Shown: piece after piece, positions 59,405-64,000 of the stretch
Layout: every line of letters begins with the position of its first letter
Numbering within the stretch: the stretch's first letter is position 1
Origin: Bacillota bacterium
GTDB lineage: Bacteria > Bacillota > Desulfotomaculia > Desulfotomaculales > Desulfallaceae
NCBI GenBank assembly: GCA_023439185.1
Contig: JAEXOR010000055.1
Location: forward strand, 1 to 64,000
Direction of reading: 5' to 3'
DNA: 64,000 nucleotides
Program-made: the position numbers and the translations under genes
Notes under the pieces: model-generated
What the model saw: the letters and a program-made list of their open reading frames with translations, nothing else
The model's database searches: none
Told to the model about the DNA's origin: nothing

Positions 59405-61921
59405 TTGGTCAAAAAAAGTGCGGCGGCTGCACCTAAAGAAACATGGATTAATACCACTTGTAAAATGTGTATTCACTCATGTGGTATCAGGGTGCATGTA
59501 AAAGATGGTGTGGTTTTGAAGATTGAAGGGGATCCCACCAACGAGGACAATCGCGGCAAAATATGTGCCAAGGGCCAGGCGGGTATCATGCGCCTGTACG
59601 ATCCCAACAGGGTCAAGACGCCGCTTAAGCGGACCAACCCCCAAAAGGGCCCGGGGGTGGACCCGGGCTGGCAGCCCATTACCTGGGAAGAAGCTTTTGA
59701 TATCGTGGGTCGGCGTTTTAAAAAAATAAGGGAAGAAGACCCGCGGAAGCTGGTTTGCGCCATTAACGATTTCCACCGGCTCCATCTATGGGGCTGGCCG
59801 GCGGCGTTTGGCAGCGGGCACTATTTTACAACCGTGGGACAGTATTGCGGTGCGGCATATCACCCGGTGAACGGCGTGGTTGACGGGTCGTTTGCCGCGG
59901 TAAACGATTACGATTACTGCCAATACTGGATTCAAATCGGCGGCGGGGACGGATTTTCATCTCACCTGCACATGGCCGGCTCAGCCAATAGAATGGCCGA
60001 CGCCAGGGTGAAGCGCGGCATGAAATTGGTGGTGGTGGAGCCGCGGATGTCCACCGGCGCCGCCAAAGCGGATGAATGGATACCTATTCTTCCCGGTACC
60101 GACAGGGCATTTGTCCTGGGCATGTGCCATGTGATGCTGCATGAGCTTAAGCAATACGATGCCGGATACATCAGGCAGCACACAAACGGCCCGTATCTGA
60201 TCGGGCCCGACGGCCTTTTTGTACGCGATCCCGCTACCGGTAAGGCCCTGGTTTGGGATAGCGCAGAGGATCAGGCCAGGACGTACGACGACCCGGATGT
60301 CAGGGAATTAGCCCTGGAAGGGAATTATGTTGTTAACGGTATAGAATGCCGTCCGGCCTTCCAGGTGATCAAGGATCAGTTAAAGGATCACACCCCGGAA
60401 AGGATGTCCAAAATTTGCACGGTTAGCGCCGACACCATGCGCCGGATAGCCGGGGAGTTCGTTGAAGCGGCCCGCATCGGCAGTACCATCACCCTGGACG
60501 GTAAAGAATACCCGTACCGTCCGGCGGCCGTAAATTTTTACCGCGGCGCGATCGGTCATTTTGACGGGACCCTGGACCACGCCGCCATAAAACTGATGAA
60601 TTTTTTAGTCGGCAATATTGATGTGCCCGGAGGGCATATCGGTGTCGCACTGGATTTGAAGAGCCCCAAGCTATTGTGGGTTGAGCCCGGGGAAGACGGA
60701 ATGATGAAACCGCAGCCCCACATGCTGCATCCCATGGTTCCCTTTTGTTATCCGCCAAACACGTTTCAGACTTTGGAATTTTTCCCGCTCGGCCTCGATC
60801 CGGGCCATTTAGTGGCGGATAACATTTTAAACCCTGAACGTTTTGGTTTTGATTTTAAGCCCGAGGCGATGTTAATCGAACATTCAAACCCCTTGTGGAA
60901 CATAAACGGCACCGCCAAGGTGATGGAAGTCTTTAAGATGATGGATTTCATCGTGGCCATTGATGTGGTGCTTAACGAGTCCACCGAATGGGCCGACATT
61001 GTTTTGCCGGATCATACCTATCTGGAATCATATCACCTTTTTATGATTGAACCCCCGGAGGTGGTAGGCCACTGGCTGCGCCAGCCGGTGATCAAGCCGT
61101 TATATGATTCCAGGGATGCCAACGATATTTTTATGGAATTATCAGCACGAATCGGCATGCTTGACGCGTATAACGGACTGCTTAACATGGTGCTGTGCAT
61201 GAAGCCCGAGCATGCTCTCAAGCCGGACCGTAAATATACGACGGAAGAGCTTTTGGATCGGCATGCCAAGAGCATCTGGGGCAACGACAAAGGGCTGGAC
61301 TGGTTTATAGAGAACGGCCACAATGTGCGTAAGCTTAAGCCCAGTGAAAAGTATATGATCTGGGAAGGATTACGCATCCCGATCTATTTTAACCTGTTTG
61401 TGGAAACGGCGTTGGATTTGCAAGAAAAATTTAAACCGCACGGCATCAAGTGGGACACGTCATCGTATCAACCCGTACCCATTTGGCGGGATGTGCATCC
61501 CCTGCACCGGCTTCCTCAAGAATTCGATCTGTATGCCATGAATTTTAAAGAACACCTGTTGAATTTCTCAGAGAGCGTTACCATACCGTGGATTAACGAA
61601 GTAATGAATTGCATCCCAATGCATTTGGGGGTGCTTATAAATTCAAAAACAGCCCGGGCCAAGGGACTCAAAACCGGTGATCGCATCCGCATCACGTCTC
61701 CCTTTGATGAAATTGAAGGGGCAGTGCGGGTTACCGAGGAAGTCCACCCCCGGGTTATAGCCATATCAAACGGTATAACTACCTGGAAAATGCACCCGGT
61801 GGATAAAAAACCCAATACCCACTTTAACAAACTTTTGCCCGCCGCTTATGAGTGGACGGATCTTTTGTCCGGGCACATGGAGACTTCCACCAGGGTATAC
61901 ATTACCAAAATAAGTAGTTAA
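59405..61921 (+). CDS. Molybdopterin oxidoreductase, DMSO reductase family, catalytic subunit
   Basis: 838 residues from TTG 59405 with AGGAGGG upstream. The N-terminal 4Fe-4S site is C19-x2-C22-x3-C26-x27-C54, followed by GKICAKGQAG. Cys148 (TVGQYCGAAYHP) is a candidate metal ligand. MoCo segments include GAIGHFDGTLDHAAIKLMNFLVGNIDVPGG and a C-terminal dinucleotide domain (NSKTARAKGLKTGDRIRI). There is no twin-arginine signal, so the enzyme should be cytoplasmic, unlike most relatives with NrfD partners. It may reduce, oxidise, hydrate or transhydroxylate a ring compound linked to the hydantoinase. The exact reaction is unknown. Confidence 0.88.
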   Translation: MVKKSAAAAPKETWINTTCKMCIHSCGIRVHVKDGVVLKIEGDPTNEDNRGKICAKGQAGIMRLYDPNRVKTPLKRTNPQKGPGVDPGWQPITWEEAFDIVGRRFKKIREEDPRKLVCAINDFHRLHLWGWPAAFGSGHYFTTVGQYCGAAYHPVNGVVDGSFAAVNDYDYCQYWIQIGGGDGFSSHLHMAGSANRMADARVKRGMKLVVVEPRMSTGAAKADEWIPILPGTDRAFVLGMCHVMLHELKQYDAGYIRQHTNGPYLIGPDGLFVRDPATGKALVWDSAEDQARTYDDPDVRELALEGNYVVNGIECRPAFQVIKDQLKDHTPERMSKICTVSADTMRRIAGEFVEAARIGSTITLDGKEYPYRPAAVNFYRGAIGHFDGTLDHAAIKLMNFLVGNIDVPGGHIGVALDLKSPKLLWVEPGEDGMMKPQPHMLHPMVPFCYPPNTFQTLEFFPLGLDPGHLVADNILNPERFGFDFKPEAMLIEHSNPLWNINGTAKVMEVFKMMDFIVAIDVVLNESTEWADIVLPDHTYLESYHLFMIEPPEVVGHWLRQPVIKPLYDSRDANDIFMELSARIGMLDAYNGLLNMVLCMKPEHALKPDRKYTTEELLDRHAKSIWGNDKGLDWFIENGHNVRKLKPSEKYMIWEGLRIPIYFNLFVETALDLQEKFKPHGIKWDTSSYQPVPIWRDVHPLHRLPQEFDLYAMNFKEHLLNFSESVTIPWINEVMNCIPMHLGVLINSKTARAKGLKTGDRIRITSPFDEIEGAVRVTEEVHPRVIAISNGITTWKMHPVDKKPNTHFNKLLPAAYEWTDLLSGHMETSTRVYITKISS

Positions 61922-61938
61922 AGGAGGAGAACGCACCA

Positions 61939-62550
61939 GTGGCTCGCTACGGCATGATCATAGATTTAAAAAGATGTATCGGATGCGGCGCGTGCGTTTT
62001 AGCCTGTAAAGCTGAAAACGGAACGCCGCCGGGAATTTTTTTCACCAAAGTATTGGATCAGGTGGCAGGTGAATTCCCCATTGTCAAAAAAAAGTTTGTT
62101 CCGGTTCTTTGCAACCACTGCAAGGAGGCCGCGTGTGTAAAGGTCTGCCCTACCGGCGCTTCATACAAACGTGAAGACGGCATCGTGCTGGTTGATTATA
62201 ACAAATGTATCGGCTGTAAAGCCTGCGTAGTGGCCTGCCCTTATAATAACCGGGCGCTGCTGCCCAAGGGCGGCTTGAAAAAGGGTTACTTCGGGGATTA
62301 TTTAACCCCTTTTGAGCAATTGAAGTATCAGAAGTTCCAGGAAGGCGTCGTTGTAAAGTGCACCTTTTGCTATGAAAGAGTGGAAAACGGACTGGAGCCG
62401 TCCTGTGTCAACACCTGCCCTACCGAAGCAAGGGTTTTTGGCGATCTTGAGGATCCGGAGAACAAGGTGACCAGGTTAATCCGTCAGCGTGGAGGCTTCC
62501 AGCCCCTTGCTGAAGCAAACACCGATCCGTCGGTATTCTATATTGAATAG
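61939..62550 (+). CDS. Four-cluster 4Fe-4S ferredoxin subunit (DmsB/NrfC type)
   Basis: 203 residues from GTG 61939, eight bases after AAGGAGGAGA. Four cysteine groups are visible: CIGCGACVLAC, CNHCKEAACVKVC, CIGCKACVVAC and CTFCYERVENGLEPSCVNTC, which together bind four 4Fe-4S clusters. It carries electrons between the molybdopterin subunit and the NrfD membrane subunit. It sits 17 bases after the catalytic subunit gene. Confidence 0.93.
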   Translation: MARYGMIIDLKRCIGCGACVLACKAENGTPPGIFFTKVLDQVAGEFPIVKKKFVPVLCNHCKEAACVKVCPTGASYKREDGIVLVDYNKCIGCKACVVACPYNNRALLPKGGLKKGYFGDYLTPFEQLKYQKFQEGVVVKCTFCYERVENGLEPSCVNTCPTEARVFGDLEDPENKVTRLIRQRGGFQPLAEANTDPSVFYIE

Positions 62551-62560
62551 GGGTGATTTG

Positions 62561-63436
62561 ATGTCTAATACTCCTTTTGTAGCGGGCAAGGAGTTTGTGG
62601 CCGGTTACAGGCAGCAGGATGTCTGGCAGTCCTGGATTGCGCTGGCTTTTTTCTTCGGCAAGATTGGTTCGGGGATATTTATTCTGTCACTCTTCCTGGG
62701 GTCTCCAATGGCGGCGATAGTTGGACTTGTTCTTGAAAACGTCGGCAAGGGCGGGGCGCTTTTAATACATTTGGGCCGTCCGGAAAGATTCTGGCGGGCT
62801 CTTTCAAGGCCGCAAACATCATGGATCGCCAGAACCGTATGGGCCATGGGGATATTTACCGCCATCGCTGTTATATACCTGTTGTTGCCGGAGGGCAGCA
62901 CGGCCTGGCATGTATTCAGAGTTTTAGCCGGTATTTTTGCAATTATTGTTGCTGTTTCCGACGGGTTTGTGGTTAATGCTTCACCGGCGATACCCTTATG
63001 GAATACAGCCATGATGCCGTTTCTTTTCTTATTATACTCCTTGCTTGCCGGAACAACTGTTTACCTTTTTATGACTGCCAGCGGTTTGGTAAGCAGCGTT
63101 CATGCCGCCTATCTTGAACATATGGAAATTGCATTGATTATTGTTAATTTGATTGCTGTGCTTATCTATCTTTTAAGTATCTCGAATAGCTCGCCCGCAG
63201 CCCGCCAGTCGTTGCAATTGTTGATTAAGGGAACTTACGCGGGTATGTTTTACGGTTTGGTAATCCTGGTCGGTTTTGTTTTGACCCTGCTGATGCTTCT
63301 GCTGTTCGCTTCCTCCGGCAGCGCGCTGGTGGTGGGAATTACGGCGGCGGCAGATTTAATCGGGCATTTCTTTATCTTCTATTTGCTATTGAAGACCGGT
63401 GTTTATGCACCCCCCACAGGGACATTTTCAATATAG
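62561..63436 (+). CDS. NrfD/PsrC-family membrane subunit
   Basis: 291 residues from ATG 62561, preceded by GGGGTGA; the longer frame begins inside the ferredoxin gene. About eight hydrophobic segments are visible. Segment one (WIALAFFFGKIGSGIFILSLFLG) and the following GGALLIHLGRPERFWRALSRPQTSWIARTVWAMG match NrfD proteins, which exchange electrons with menaquinone. It anchors the complex to the membrane, with the catalytic side inside the cell if no export signal exists. Confidence 0.88.
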   Translation: MSNTPFVAGKEFVAGYRQQDVWQSWIALAFFFGKIGSGIFILSLFLGSPMAAIVGLVLENVGKGGALLIHLGRPERFWRALSRPQTSWIARTVWAMGIFTAIAVIYLLLPEGSTAWHVFRVLAGIFAIIVAVSDGFVVNASPAIPLWNTAMMPFLFLLYSLLAGTTVYLFMTASGLVSSVHAAYLEHMEIALIIVNLIAVLIYLLSISNSSPAARQSLQLLIKGTYAGMFYGLVILVGFVLTLLMLLLFASSGSALVVGITAAADLIGHFFIFYLLLKTGVYAPPTGTFSI

Positions 63437-63467
63437 CCGGATAATTAACAAAGTTGGGGGTACGAAA

Positions 63468-64000
63468 ATGCAAATGACAACCCTCTGCCATGGCACAACT
63501 CAAATAGTTCACGATGAATTCAAAGTGTCAGCGTTAAAAAACAGGCACCCGATGGTAGATCCGGATATAGTTCTAAAAATAATGCTCGAACAGGCAAAAA
63601 TTAAAACCACCGAAGAAATAGAGTTGCTTGACTCTTTCGGCAGGATACTTGCAAAAGATTTTACAGCATGCCACAACCAGCCGCCGTTTGCCCGTTCACC
63701 ATTGGATGGTTATGCCATGCGATCGGAGGATATTAAAAACGCTTCCGGACAGCGGCCTGTGACCTTGCATGTGATTGCCACAGTATACGCCGGAAGCATG
63801 TGTTGCAACAAGGTCAAGCCCGGTACGGCAGTGTCGATTATGACCGGCGCGCCTGTTCCCGACGGAACGGACTGTGTTATAAGGTTTGAGGATACTTCCT
63901 CTTCACCCGGTAAGGTTACTGTTTACCACCCCCTCAAACCCGGCGAAAATGTTATATACGCCGGGGAAGATGTAAAAAAAGGCGAAATCCTTTTGCACAG
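63468..64000 (+). CDS. moeA: Molybdopterin molybdenumtransferase MoeA (3' end outside window)
   Basis: The frame is open from ATG 63468 to the window end, giving 177 codons of a protein normally near 400 residues. GGGGG lies upstream. MoeA motifs: PPFARSPLDGYAMRSEDI (about 80-97), VYAGSM, and GTAVSIMTGAPVPDGTDCVIRFED. It inserts molybdenum into molybdopterin. Its place at the end of a molybdoenzyme operon suggests cofactor supply dedicated to that enzyme. Confidence 0.9.
   Translation, partial: MQMTTLCHGTTQIVHDEFKVSALKNRHPMVDPDIVLKIMLEQAKIKTTEEIELLDSFGRILAKDFTACHNQPPFARSPLDGYAMRSEDIKNASGQRPVTLHVIATVYAGSMCCNKVKPGTAVSIMTGAPVPDGTDCVIRFEDTSSSPGKVTVYHPLKPGENVIYAGEDVKKGEILLH

Noticed and set aside
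59405..61921. Selenocysteine in the molybdopterin oxidoreductase
   Set aside because: No in-frame TGA occurs; the candidate metal ligand is an ordinary cysteine (Cys148).

Overview
The window looks like the chromosome of a strictly anaerobic, spore-former-lineage Firmicute of the Desulfotomaculum/Pelotomaculum (Peptococcaceae) type. This is inferred from the strong GGAGG ribosome sites, frequent TTG/GTG starts, abundant sigma-54 regulation, the many molybdenum, B12 and ferredoxin enzymes, and the absence of any oxygenase. Nearly all of it is catabolic: CoA-ester chemistry, molybdenum hydroxylases, an ATP-dependent hydantoinase, a ring amidohydrolase and their regulators. I saw no tRNA, rRNA, CRISPR array, prophage or insertion sequence.

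Layout. (1) 1-6.5 kb: end of an ABC permease, a metallo-beta-lactamase-fold hydrolase, then an efflux operon (HlyD, two ATPases, ABC-2 permease, TetR). (2) 6.5-10.8 kb: IclR regulator, AMP-forming acyl-CoA synthetase, OFA-type MFS carrier. (3) 10.9-18.1 kb: histidine kinase and sigma-54 response regulator next to a three-subunit molybdenum hydroxylase with a clear -24/-12 promoter. (4) 18.3-22.5 kb: a beta-oxidation-like block (MaoC hydratase, SDR, thiolase with DUF35 partner, acyl-CoA dehydrogenase). (5) 22.7-25.8 kb: TRAP transporter. (6) 25.9-39.6 kb: B12 mutase, HyuAB, carboxyltransferase, PucR-type regulator, separate B12 subunit, a CoA-transferase-fold pair lacking the catalytic glutamate, and a SucCD-like ligase. 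(7) 39.6-46.4 kb: second molybdenum hydroxylase, stand-alone V4R sensor, crotonase, PAS/sigma-54 activator. (8) 46.5-49.8 kb: a sigma-54-driven operon of an epimerase-like VOC protein and an Old Yellow Enzyme-family reductase, then a small unknown gene. (9) 50-51.5 kb: an orphan DUF4157 protein. (10) 51.6-64 kb: a minus-strand 2-oxoacid:acceptor oxidoreductase operon, divergent from a sigma-54 activator that is followed by a hydantoinase, molybdopterin oxidoreductase, ferredoxin, NrfD and moeA operon.

Main discoveries. The reductase gene at 47361-49319 has an in-frame TGA exactly where related flavoenzymes carry a flavin-contacting cysteine. A hairpin with a G-rich loop follows it at the spacing of a bacterial SECIS element, so this is probably a selenoprotein with a Cys-Sec pair. 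Separately, four copies of a 6-4-6 palindrome (GGTACA-N4-TGTACC type) sit before two divergent sigma-54 promoters and tie the oxidoreductase and hydantoinase operons to one activator. A second, related palindrome family precedes the selenoprotein operon.

Working together, the genes suggest anaerobic breakdown of one or more cyclic (possibly nitrogen-containing) substrates. Uptake would be by TRAP/MFS carriers, hydroxylation by molybdenum enzymes, ring opening by hydantoinase or CoA-dependent hydrolases, CoA activation and beta-oxidation, and finally methylmalonyl-CoA/succinyl-CoA chemistry. The actual substrates cannot be read from the sequence.
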